This document shows, one piece after another, positions 1 through 6,517 of a stretch of 10,604 nt of DNA. Below the pieces are notes generated by a model that was not told the DNA's origin, made no database searches, and saw only the letters and a list, made by a program, of their open reading frames with translations. The position numbers were made by a program, and so were the translations under genes. Origin of the DNA: an uncultured Collinsella sp. (GTDB lineage Bacteria; Actinomycetota; Coriobacteriia; Coriobacteriales; Coriobacteriaceae); NCBI GenBank assembly GCA_902475865.1, contig CABSBK010000016.1, positions 1-10,604 of the forward strand, written 5' to 3'. The number at the start of each line of letters is the position of its first letter. Position 1 is the first letter of the stretch.

Positions 1-158
1 TTTCATGAAAAGCGGGCATGGTCGGGAATATTGAGTCAAACGTAGTAGATGGGCTGATTTCGTGGCGGGCGCCGTCAGTCGATCTCCGCGGGCGGAAGAA
101 AACGGATCATTTTGGTCCCGCGAGGCTTGCGGAGGCACCCGTGCAGGGCCGCCCGAAC
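1..158. other. Gene-poor flank, no supported gene
   Basis: No convincing gene is seen here. It starts with a 10-bp perfect palindrome (TTTCATGAAA, 1-10). A plus-strand frame is open from an ATG at 18 to a stop at 291-293, but it has no Shine-Dalgarno sequence, its composition is unlike the neighbouring genes, and its second half is made by the palindromic element at 159-310. The stretch could be the outer part of the same repeat family or decayed intergenic DNA. No minus-strand gene is visible. Confidence 0.4.
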
Positions 159-310
159 AAAACTATGTCGGCTTACTACGATGAATTCGACATTCCCGAC
201 CATGACTGCATTTTTCTAAATATTGCAAGCGTTCTACCTGCGGTTTTGCAAGCGCGCAATTTACCGTGGTCGAAGGTGGGCGATTCATCGTAGTAAACCG
301 GCATAGTTTT
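159..310. repeat. 152-bp element with 28-nt terminal inverted repeats
   Basis: The left arm at 159-186 (AAAACTATGTCGGCTTACTA...) and the right arm at 283-310 are reverse complements at 26 of 28 positions; the differences are T/C at arm position 10 and C/T at position 14. Complementarity continues weakly inward (CGACCATG near 198-205 against CGTGGTCG near 264-271), so the whole element could fold into one long imperfect hairpin. The middle is AT-richer than the neighbouring genes and holds a direct repeat of TTGCAAGCG at 223-231 and 246-254. The architecture is that of a non-coding palindromic or MITE-like interspersed repeat. I see no transposase and no clear target-site duplication. Family membership is inferred from structure only. 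Confidence 0.7.
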
Positions 311-351
311 GAAATGGCATTAAAACGGTAGCAGCCATTTTGCTATGCCGG
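298..351 (-). terminator. Hairpin downstream of the response regulator, possible terminator
   Basis: CCGGCATAG (298-306) and CTATGCCGG (343-351) are perfect reverse complements. Inside them AAATGGC (312-318) pairs with GCCATTT (334-340), leaving a 15-nt loop and a 5x2 internal loop. On the minus strand this hairpin lies about 20 nt beyond the response regulator stop codon, where the two-component transcript would end. Only a short T-rich stretch (GGTTTACT) follows, so intrinsic termination would be weak. Its outer arm overlaps the right arm of the 159-310 element, so the two structures cannot form together and this may simply be part of the same repeat. Confidence 0.35.
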
Positions 352-371
352 GGTGGTCGGCCGTTGGGTAA

Positions 372-1001
372 TTACCCTCGCAGGTAGGCGATGGCAATCT
401 GCGTGCGGTTGCGCAGGCCCATTTTGGCAAGGATTGAGCTGATGTGGTTGCGCACGGTGCCTTCGCCCATGTATGCCGTGGCGGCAATCTCCTTGTTGTC
501 GAGGCCACGGGCGATGAGCTCGGCGACTTCGAACTCGCGGTCGGTCAGGCTGACAAAGGCCGCGGGCCGGCGGAGTGTGCCCGCCTCAACGCCCGTTCCG
601 TCAAAATCGATGTCCTCGATCGCCTTGCCCTCGAGCACGCGCCTACCGTCCATGACCTGCTCCAACGCCGGTGGAATGGCGGCGACATCGGTTTTAATTA
701 GGTAGCCGCGGGCGCCCAGCTTGAGCGCCGACACAATGTACTCGTCATCCGAGAATGTCGTCAAAAACACGACGCGTGCCGCGGGGTCGTGCTCAAGGAT
801 CTCGCGTGCCGCCGAAAGTCCGTCACGCCCCGGCATCTGAATGTCGAGCAGTGCGATATCGGGCGCGTGTTCGGCATAGAGCGAAACCGCATCGTTGCCG
901 TTGGCACCGGTGCCCACCACTTCGATCTGCGGCTGGGTGCCCAGGATAATCTTGAGCGAATCGACCACCAAGCGGTCGTCGTCGACAACGATGAGCCTCA
1001 T
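372..1001 (-). CDS. NarL/FixJ-family response regulator (REC + LuxR-type HTH)
   Basis: This 209-aa cytoplasmic transcription factor is the output half of a two-component system and should bind DNA when phosphorylated by the kinase encoded just upstream. An N-terminal receiver domain (about 1-118) has the acidic pocket D7-D9, phospho-acceptor D53 in LLDIQMPGRDG, the switch threonine T81/T82 and the conserved K103. A variable linker (about 119-148) leads to a LuxR-type four-helix HTH (about 149-209) with SLTDREFEVAELIARGLDNK and the recognition helix region GTVRNHISSILAKMG. Length and order are typical of the family and nothing essential is missing. Its ATG (999-1001) shares one base with the kinase stop codon (TGATG), and an AAGGAG lies inside the kinase gene at 1012-1017, so the two are probably translationally coupled. 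A 12-bp palindrome GGGTAATTACCC (366-377) spans the stop codon. The target is not proven; the divergent ABC-2 operon is the best guess. Confidence 0.95.
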   Translation of the reverse strand: MRLIVVDDDRLVVDSLKIILGTQPQIEVVGTGANGNDAVSLYAEHAPDIALLDIQMPGRDGLSAAREILEHDPAARVVFLTTFSDDEYIVSALKLGARGYLIKTDVAAIPPALEQVMDGRRVLEGKAIEDIDFDGTGVEAGTLRRPAAFVSLTDREFEVAELIARGLDNKEIAATAYMGEGTVRNHISSILAKMGLRNRTQIAIAYLRG

Positions 1002-2143
1002 CAGTCCTCATCTCCTTGCTGTTTGGGAACGGTGGCAAACACGCGCCAGCCGCCGGCGCCGGCACGCGGACCGGCGGTGAAGGTGCCGCCAAGCGCCTCG
1101 ATGCGCTCGCGCATGGAGGCAAGCCCCATGCCCTCCGCGGCGCCGCGGCTGCTTGCTTGGACCCCGCCCGTGCCATCGTCGGTAACGATGAGCTGGTAAA
1201 ACGACGGATGCTCCATGCACCGTACGGTGACAGTACGGGCGCAAGCGTGGCGCATGGTGTTGGAGAGCGCCTCGCGCAGGACTGCCGCAAAGCAGTTGGC
1301 GACGTTTGCGGGCGCATGTTCGGCCATAACTTCAAGCTCAATCTGCGGGCCGCCGTCCGAGTGCGCGCCTTCGACAATGCATTCGAGCTGCACGGAAAGG
1401 TCGACGGCGTTGTCGTTGAGCGCGTGGACGCTGGTGCGCACAAGCTGGAGCGCCTCGTCAACCGTGCGTTTGACGTCGGCGAAATCGGCGGCAACCCTGG
1501 GCTCGTCGGCGTGCACGACGCGCAGGGCCTCGGTCTGCAGCGAGGCGCGCGTGAGCTGGTGGCCGACGTTATCGTGGATCTCGCGCGCGATACGGGCGCG
1601 TTCGGCGAGTGTCGCGAGCTCGACTTCGTAGTCCTGACGATCGGCAAGGTCGCGGTTGCGCGCTTCGAGCGCGAGAGCTCGTTCCTGCAGCTCGTCGCGG
1701 ATGCGGCGCATGCGCTGCTGCTCGCGCTCCAACTGGGCGGTACGTAGCGATAACAAGGTGGCGGCAACTGAAAGGATGGCGGTCAGTAGAAGCGTTCGGG
1801 CGGTGAGCGCGTCGGCGCGTAGGTCCGCGACGAGTGCGAAGACAAAGGCGACGCCAATGCCCAACGCGACCCAAACGTGTTCACGGCGCACGCGCCGCGC
1901 GATGTCATAGAGGGCGAGAGGCGCAAACGGCACAAACGGCGGCACGAAGACAGCCGCGATGATGTAAGCGTAGCTCGCGGCCTCGCTTGTGCGCCGGGCG
2001 CGTTCTTCCTGTGCGACCTCGGCCAGCGAGGTGGCAATAACGCCAAGGCAAAACGCCGCGACCAGGCGAGCGTCCACAGCAAGGCCCGTGGCGGCTGCGA
2101 TGCAGCACGCCAGCACGATCGATTTGTCGAAAAGCCTGTTCAT
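1001..2143 (-). CDS. Membrane sensor histidine kinase, HisKA_3 (NarX/DesK-like) type
   Basis: This 380-aa inner-membrane kinase should autophosphorylate on H190 and pass the phosphate to D53 of the adjacent regulator. The N-terminus (about 8-135) has five or so hydrophobic segments (near 8-22, 25-42, 58-80, 88-107, 117-135) with almost no extracytoplasmic loop, so the signal is probably sensed in the membrane or by a partner protein. A charged helical stretch (about 136-180) leads to the H-box AREIHDNVGHQL (187-197). The HATPase_c domain has the N-box LREALSNTMRHA (E291, N295), G1 box DDGTGG (322-327) and G2 box GMGLASM (338-344). The frame stays open upstream to 2320, but that extension is Cys/Arg-rich, unlike the family and without hydrophobic character. 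I therefore start at the ATG of MNRLFDKSIV (2141-2143), immediately before the first membrane segment. No clear Shine-Dalgarno precedes it; see the promoter entry. Confidence 0.92.
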   Translation of the reverse strand: MNRLFDKSIVLACCIAAATGLAVDARLVAAFCLGVIATSLAEVAQEERARRTSEAASYAYIIAAVFVPPFVPFAPLALYDIARRVRREHVWVALGIGVAFVFALVADLRADALTARTLLLTAILSVAATLLSLRTAQLEREQQRMRRIRDELQERALALEARNRDLADRQDYEVELATLAERARIAREIHDNVGHQLTRASLQTEALRVVHADEPRVAADFADVKRTVDEALQLVRTSVHALNDNAVDLSVQLECIVEGAHSDGGPQIELEVMAEHAPANVANCFAAVLREALSNTMRHACARTVTVRCMEHPSFYQLIVTDDGTGGVQASSRGAAEGMGLASMRERIEALGGTFTAGPRAGAGGWRVFATVPKQQGDED

Positions 2144-2149
2144 ACGGGT

Positions 2150-2155
2150 ATTGTA
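2150..2155 (-). promoter_or_regulatory. Possible -10 box for a near-leaderless kinase transcript
   Basis: On the minus strand TACAAT ends 6 nt before the kinase ATG (TACAATACCCGT-ATG). This matches the -10 consensus at 5 of 6 positions, and no Shine-Dalgarno is seen. At this distance transcription would start at or near the ATG, giving a leaderless or almost leaderless message. No good -35 is visible at 17 bp (CCTCCA), so the call is tentative; an activator could compensate. Confidence 0.35.
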
Positions 2156-2187
2156 CGCGAAGCCGCGCGTAGTGGAGGGGTCGCCTG

Positions 2188-2263
2188 CGCAACCGTGACA
2201 TTCCTCCCGCGCGACAAATCGGGGGCGTCGGCGGCCACACGGCCAAGCCCCGCACTCGTGACA
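2188..2263. promoter_or_regulatory. Paired 13-mers in the divergent gap, candidate operator
   Basis: CGCAACCGTGACA (2188-2200) and CGCACTCGTGACA (2251-2263) match at 11 of 13 positions in the same orientation, and weaker similarity (..CTC.C) continues for about eight bases. They start 63 bp apart, close to six turns of B-DNA, in the 196-bp gap between the two-component genes and the divergent exporter operon. That is where an autoregulating response regulator would bind. Assignment to the regulator is inference: the motif is not a dyad, as LuxR-type HTH sites often are, and chance similarity in GC-rich DNA is possible. Confidence 0.4.
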
Positions 2264-2339
2264 AAGCTCACTGGCGCGCGCCGGCGGCTCCTGCGATGAT
2301 GCAATCGTACCGGGCCGCAATCAACAGGAGGGCCGCCTC

Positions 2340-3278
2340 ATGACAGACATCGTCCACGTCGAAAACCTCGTCAAGCGCTACGATGACCTTATTGCGCTCG
2401 ACCACTTTAACCTGAGCATCGCCCCCGGCGAGATCTTTGGCCTGCTGGGCCCCAACGGCTCGGGCAAGACCACGTCCATCAACTGCATTTTGCAGCTGCT
2501 TGCCTACGACAAAGGCACCATCGAGCTGTTCGGCGAACCCATGACGCCCGCCCGCTATGACCTCAAGCGCCGCATCGGCGTGGTGCCGCAGCAGGTGGCG
2601 GTGTTTGACGAGCTCACGGTGCGCGAGAACATCGACTATTTCTGCAGTCTCTACGTTAACGACCGCAAGCGCCGCCGCGCGCTGGTGGACGAGGCGATTG
2701 ACTTTGTCGGTCTGGGCGACTTCACCAAGTTTCGCCCCGGCAAGCTTTCGGGCGGCCTGGCGCGTCGCCTCAACATCGCCTGCGGCATCGCGCACAAGCC
2801 CGAGCTCATCTTCTTTGACGAGCCCACGGTGGCGGTCGACCCGCAGAGCCGCAACGCCATCCTGGAGGGCATCTGCCGCCTGCGCGACGAGGGCGCCACG
2901 GTGGTGTATACCAGCCATTACATGGAGGAAGTCGAGCAAATCTGCAGCCGCATCATGATCATGGACGGCGGGCGCGTGCTGGCTCAGGGCACCAACGACG
3001 AGCTCAAGCGCATGATTCAGATGGGCGAGCGCGTGACCGTCGAGGTCGGCGCCGTCGAGGCCGCCACGGTCGAGCGGCTGCGCGCCCTCGAGCATGTGCT
3101 TTCGGTTGAGCTGTCCGGCGGCGAGCTCGTCTGCACCTGCGAGGCGAGCCCACACAATCTGGTCGACATCCTCGACACGCTGCGCGCCGCCGATGTGGCG
3201 CTCGGCCGCGTGTGGAGCGAGCCGCCGACCCTCAACGACGTGTTCCTCGAGATCACCGGCCGCGAGCTGCGCGACTAG
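2340..3278 (+). CDS. ABC-2 type exporter ATP-binding protein
   Basis: This 312-aa cytoplasmic ATPase powers the exporter formed with the next two gene products. It shows Walker A GPNGSGKTT (37-45), a Q-loop at VVPQQ (81-85), signature LSGGLARRL (136-144), Walker B LIFFDEP (156-162) with catalytic E161, D-loop D167 and H-loop H193 (YTSHYMEE). Residues after about 225 form the C-terminal extension common in the CcmA/NatA/DrrA-like group, ending in PTLNDVFLEITGREL, typical of that group. The signature motif has Leu where Gln is most common (LSGGL), a tolerated variant. AGGAGG at 2326-2331 sits 8 nt before the ATG. It is the first gene of the operon, divergent from the two-component system, with 9 nt to the next gene. 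The substrate (drug, peptide, sodium ion or lipid) cannot be read from the sequence. Confidence 0.95.
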   Translation: MTDIVHVENLVKRYDDLIALDHFNLSIAPGEIFGLLGPNGSGKTTSINCILQLLAYDKGTIELFGEPMTPARYDLKRRIGVVPQQVAVFDELTVRENIDYFCSLYVNDRKRRRALVDEAIDFVGLGDFTKFRPGKLSGGLARRLNIACGIAHKPELIFFDEPTVAVDPQSRNAILEGICRLRDEGATVVYTSHYMEEVEQICSRIMIMDGGRVLAQGTNDELKRMIQMGERVTVEVGAVEAATVERLRALEHVLSVELSGGELVCTCEASPHNLVDILDTLRAADVALGRVWSEPPTLNDVFLEITGRELRD

Positions 3279-3287
3279 GGGGCAGCT

Positions 3288-4475
3288 ATGTTCAACACCA
3301 TTATCATTACGGTCAAGACGCTGATGCGCCGGCCGAGCACGTGGGTTTGGGGTGCGGTCTTTCCCATCGCGCTTTCAACGATGTTTATGTTTATGTTCGC
3401 GAACCTGAGCTCTGACGGCACGGTCGACCCGGTGCCGGTTGCTGTCGTGGCGGATGAGGCTTGGGACGCCTCGACCTTTAAGGACGTGGCGACGTCGCTT
3501 GCCCAGGAAGGCGACGACCGGCTGCTCGAGATCCACGAGTGCGATGACGCAGCCGATGCGAACCGTGCGCTTAAGGCCGGCGAAGTCTCGGGCATCTATA
3601 CGGTCGACGACGCGGGCACGCCCAAACTCACGTTGCTTTCGAGCTACGACAGCTCGCGTGCGTCGTCGGTGCTCACCGACCGCAGCATTCTGGAGACGGT
3701 GGCAAGCTCGTATACGCAAAATGCCGAGCTCATGTCCCAGATTGCCCAAGACAACCCGGCGGCGCTCGCCGACCCGGAGGCGGTTGCGCGCGCCCTGTCG
3801 CTCGAGGGCGGCACCCGTCGCGTGAGCCTGACACGCACCACGCCCGATGGCACGGTCATCTACTACTACGCGCTCTTTGGCCTGGTTGCGATGATGTCTG
3901 CCGAGTTTGCCGCCTTGAGCGTCGTCGATTTGCAGCCCAATCTGTCCGGCCTTGGCGCGCGTCGCTGCGTGGGCGGTCTTTCCAAGACGGCGTCGCTGGC
4001 TGGCATCTTTGTCGGCTCGTGGCTGGTCTCCTTTGCTTCGATGGCGATCGCGATCGGCTACGTGCGCCTAGTCGTGGGCATCGACTTTGGCGGGCGCGAG
4101 GGACTGTGTTTGGTGGGCGGCGCCGCTTCCGCGCTTGCCGCCACGGGCTTGGGGCTCTTTGTGGGCACGCTTCCCGTTAAGGGCGGCAAGGCGTCCAAGT
4201 CGGGCATCCTCACGGGCTTTGCTACCACGTGCGCCCTGTTCGCCGGCCTCTACGGCGAGCCAGCGATGGCGCTTGCCGACGACGTCGCCCGCGCCTGCCC
4301 GGCCGAGTGCTGGCTCAACCCCGTCAAGCTCATCTGCGACATGTTCAACCGCCTGTATTTCTTTGAGGACCTGGGCCCCTTTGCCGTTCGCGCCGGCGCA
4401 CTGGTCCTTATGGCGCTGCTGTTCGTTGCCGCCGCCACGCTGATCTTTGGAAGGAGCCGCTATGAGCACCTTTAA
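3288..4475 (+). CDS. ABC-2 type exporter permease, first subunit
   Basis: This 395-aa integral membrane protein has the ABC2_membrane_3-like layout. After an amphipathic start (ITVKTLMRRPSTW), TM1 lies near 19-38, followed by an extracytoplasmic domain of about 150 residues (39-188) with a beta-rich start (DPVPVAVVAD). TM segments follow near 189-213, 234-263, 272-293, 305-322 and 367-387, and the tail is short and basic (FGRSRYEHL). The ATG follows the ATPase stop by 9 nt with a G-rich run as ribosome binding site, and the gene overlaps the next by 14 nt. It probably pairs with the second permease as a heterodimer driven by the upstream ATPase. The family is clear but the transported compound is not. 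The segment EPAMALADDVARACPAECWLNP (324-345) resembles the re-entrant region before the last TM in this family. Confidence 0.9.
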   Translation: MFNTIIITVKTLMRRPSTWVWGAVFPIALSTMFMFMFANLSSDGTVDPVPVAVVADEAWDASTFKDVATSLAQEGDDRLLEIHECDDAADANRALKAGEVSGIYTVDDAGTPKLTLLSSYDSSRASSVLTDRSILETVASSYTQNAELMSQIAQDNPAALADPEAVARALSLEGGTRRVSLTRTTPDGTVIYYYALFGLVAMMSAEFAALSVVDLQPNLSGLGARRCVGGLSKTASLAGIFVGSWLVSFASMAIAIGYVRLVVGIDFGGREGLCLVGGAASALAATGLGLFVGTLPVKGGKASKSGILTGFATTCALFAGLYGEPAMALADDVARACPAECWLNPVKLICDMFNRLYFFEDLGPFAVRAGALVLMALLFVAAATLIFGRSRYEHL

Positions 4476-5667
4476 GACCGCGCTTCGCATGGCGCTTGCG
4501 CACCCGCTCTACCTGCTTATCTACACGGTGTTCATTTCGCTGATGGGTGTGTTTATCGCGGCATCGGTGAGCTGGAACTCGTCGCAGCTCACCGAGTACA
4601 AGCCCTACGATGCCAACGTGATCGTGGTCGATCGCGACGACAGCGATCTTTCGCGTGCGCTTACCAAGCATCTGGGTTCGCGCTTTGAGCTGGTCACGGG
4701 CGTCGACGACGACACCTACGACCTTGCGGACGCGCTTTCCAAGAGCAACAGCGCCAAGGGCAGTGCCGACTGCGTGTTCTTTATCCCGGAGGGGTTTGAG
4801 GACGACCTCGTTGCAGCCGCCCACGCGGGGGAGTCCCTGCCCAAGCTCGATGTGACCTACGGTGCCGGAACCATGGCGGCGGCGCTTTCGTCTGCCGAGG
4901 CCTCGCGCTGGATCTCACTCGCGGGCGCTGCGGCGGCGCTTGAGCCCACTTCCTCCAACGGTGACGTTGCCAAGGCTGCCGAACATGCCGCTGCCGAGCG
5001 TGCCGAGGTCGAGATCGAGCAGGTCAAGGTCGACTCGACGGCCGCCGCCACGCTCGAGTCGTACTTCAACTTTGGTGCGTACGCGATTATCTCGTCGGTC
5101 ATCGTGTCGGTGGGGCTGGTGTTCTCGGGCATGAACGAGCCCGAGCGCGTGCGTCGTATGGATGCCGGCCCAATCTCCGAGCGCCAGCGTTCGCTTGCCG
5201 TGTTTGCGGCCGCCGCCGTACTCACCGTCTGCATCTGGTTTGTGTCGAGCATGATGGGCGTCGTGGGCTTTGCCGGCGCGGTCGCCGAGGTCGGCGTGGG
5301 CCGTGTGTGCTTGGCGCTGGCAGCGACGTTTGCCCTGGCGTGCACGCCGCTGGCCGTTGGCTTTGCGCTGTCGAGCCTGGGTGCGCGCGAGGAGCTGCTC
5401 AACGGTGTGGGCAACCTGCTCGGCATGCTCATGACGTTTTTGGGCGGCGCCTGGATGCCGCTGTCGCTCATGGGCTCGGCCGTGCAGACCGTTGCGCATT
5501 TTGTGCCGACGTTTTGGGTGAACGACGCGATCAGCAAGGCGCTCGCCGCGGACCTGACGTCCGCCGTGCTGGGCGACATTGCCTGCGACCTGGGCGTCAC
5601 GGTGCTCTTTGCCGTGGCCATCGCCGCCGCAGGCCTCGCCCTCGCACGCGCCAAATTCCGCGTCTAG
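4462..5667 (+). CDS. ABC-2 type exporter permease, second subunit
   Basis: This 401-aa integral membrane protein is the likely partner of the preceding permease and has the same plan. TM1 is near 16-37 (LYLLIYTVFISLMGVFIAAS), then an extracytoplasmic domain of about 165 residues (38-201) that starts with YDANVIVVDRDDSDLS and has an Ala/Glu-rich helical end. TM segments lie near 202-223, 244-266, 281-305, 313-335 and 373-396, and the protein stops just after a short basic tail. I chose the ATG at 4462 because AAGGAG lies at 4451-4456; a TTG 15 nt upstream (4447) is in frame but lacks a better site. The 14-nt overlap with the upstream gene implies coupled, roughly equal synthesis. It is the last gene of the operon and the repeat at 5672-5699 follows its stop. 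The two permeases have diverged clearly in sequence, so this is not a recent tandem duplicate. Confidence 0.9.
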   Translation: MSTFKTALRMALAHPLYLLIYTVFISLMGVFIAASVSWNSSQLTEYKPYDANVIVVDRDDSDLSRALTKHLGSRFELVTGVDDDTYDLADALSKSNSAKGSADCVFFIPEGFEDDLVAAAHAGESLPKLDVTYGAGTMAAALSSAEASRWISLAGAAAALEPTSSNGDVAKAAEHAAAERAEVEIEQVKVDSTAAATLESYFNFGAYAIISSVIVSVGLVFSGMNEPERVRRMDAGPISERQRSLAVFAAAAVLTVCIWFVSSMMGVVGFAGAVAEVGVGRVCLALAATFALACTPLAVGFALSSLGAREELLNGVGNLLGMLMTFLGGAWMPLSLMGSAVQTVAHFVPTFWVNDAISKALAADLTSAVLGDIACDLGVTVLFAVAIAAAGLALARAKFRV

Positions 5668-5671
5668 CCAC

Positions 5672-5699
5672 CTAGTCATTTAAGAGCGTCCCCAATGAC
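5672..5699. repeat. Short palindromic repeat after the ABC-2 operon
   Basis: CTAGTCATT at 5672-5680 opens a small inverted repeat in which GTCATT (5675-5680) pairs with AATGAC (5694-5699). The right half CGTCCCCAATGAC (5687-5699) is identical to 9195-9207 downstream of the next operon. It starts 4 nt after the stop codon. It may be an interspersed repeat or a weak transcript-end hairpin; no U-tract follows. Confidence 0.6.
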
Positions 5700-5783
5700 C
5701 AGTCTGAAATAAATCCCAAGCCTCGCTCCAAAATAGTTCGCCAGGGTTTACTATTACGCTCATAAAGTAGTATGAGGTTAACA
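5700..5783 (+). promoter_or_regulatory. Leader of the LolD/FtsX-type operon, weak promoter-like signals
   Basis: This AT-richer stretch must carry the promoter of the next operon. Several -10-like words occur (TACTAT at 5749-5754, CATAAA at 5761-5766), but none has a good -35 at standard spacing. TACTA (5749-5753) and TAGTA (5768-5772) form a small dyad around the likely start region that could be an operator. GAGGT at 5774-5778 sits 5 nt before the ATG at 5784. The exact promoter cannot be assigned. Confidence 0.35.
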
Positions 5784-6509
<726 letters not shown>

Positions 6510-6517
6510 GCGGCGCC

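Noticed and set aside
18..293. Plus-strand 91-codon open frame as a real gene
   Set aside because: It has no ribosome binding site, unusual composition, and its 3' half is formed by the inverted-repeat element at 159-310.
1016..1747. Long plus-strand open frame opposite the histidine kinase
   Set aside because: It is the antisense shadow of a gene with clear H-, N- and G-box motifs; its own product has no recognisable domain.
2268..3155. Long minus-strand open frame opposite the ABC ATPase
   Set aside because: High GC codon bias of the ATPase gene keeps the opposite frame open; the product is low-complexity without domain features.
4447..4461. TTG start for the second permease
   Set aside because: The ATG at 4462 has AAGGAG at proper distance; the TTG lies before that site.
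5668..5783. Intrinsic terminator between the two transporter operons
   Set aside because: The only hairpin (GTCATT/AATGAC) is short and AT-rich with no following T-run, so I list it as a repeat instead.
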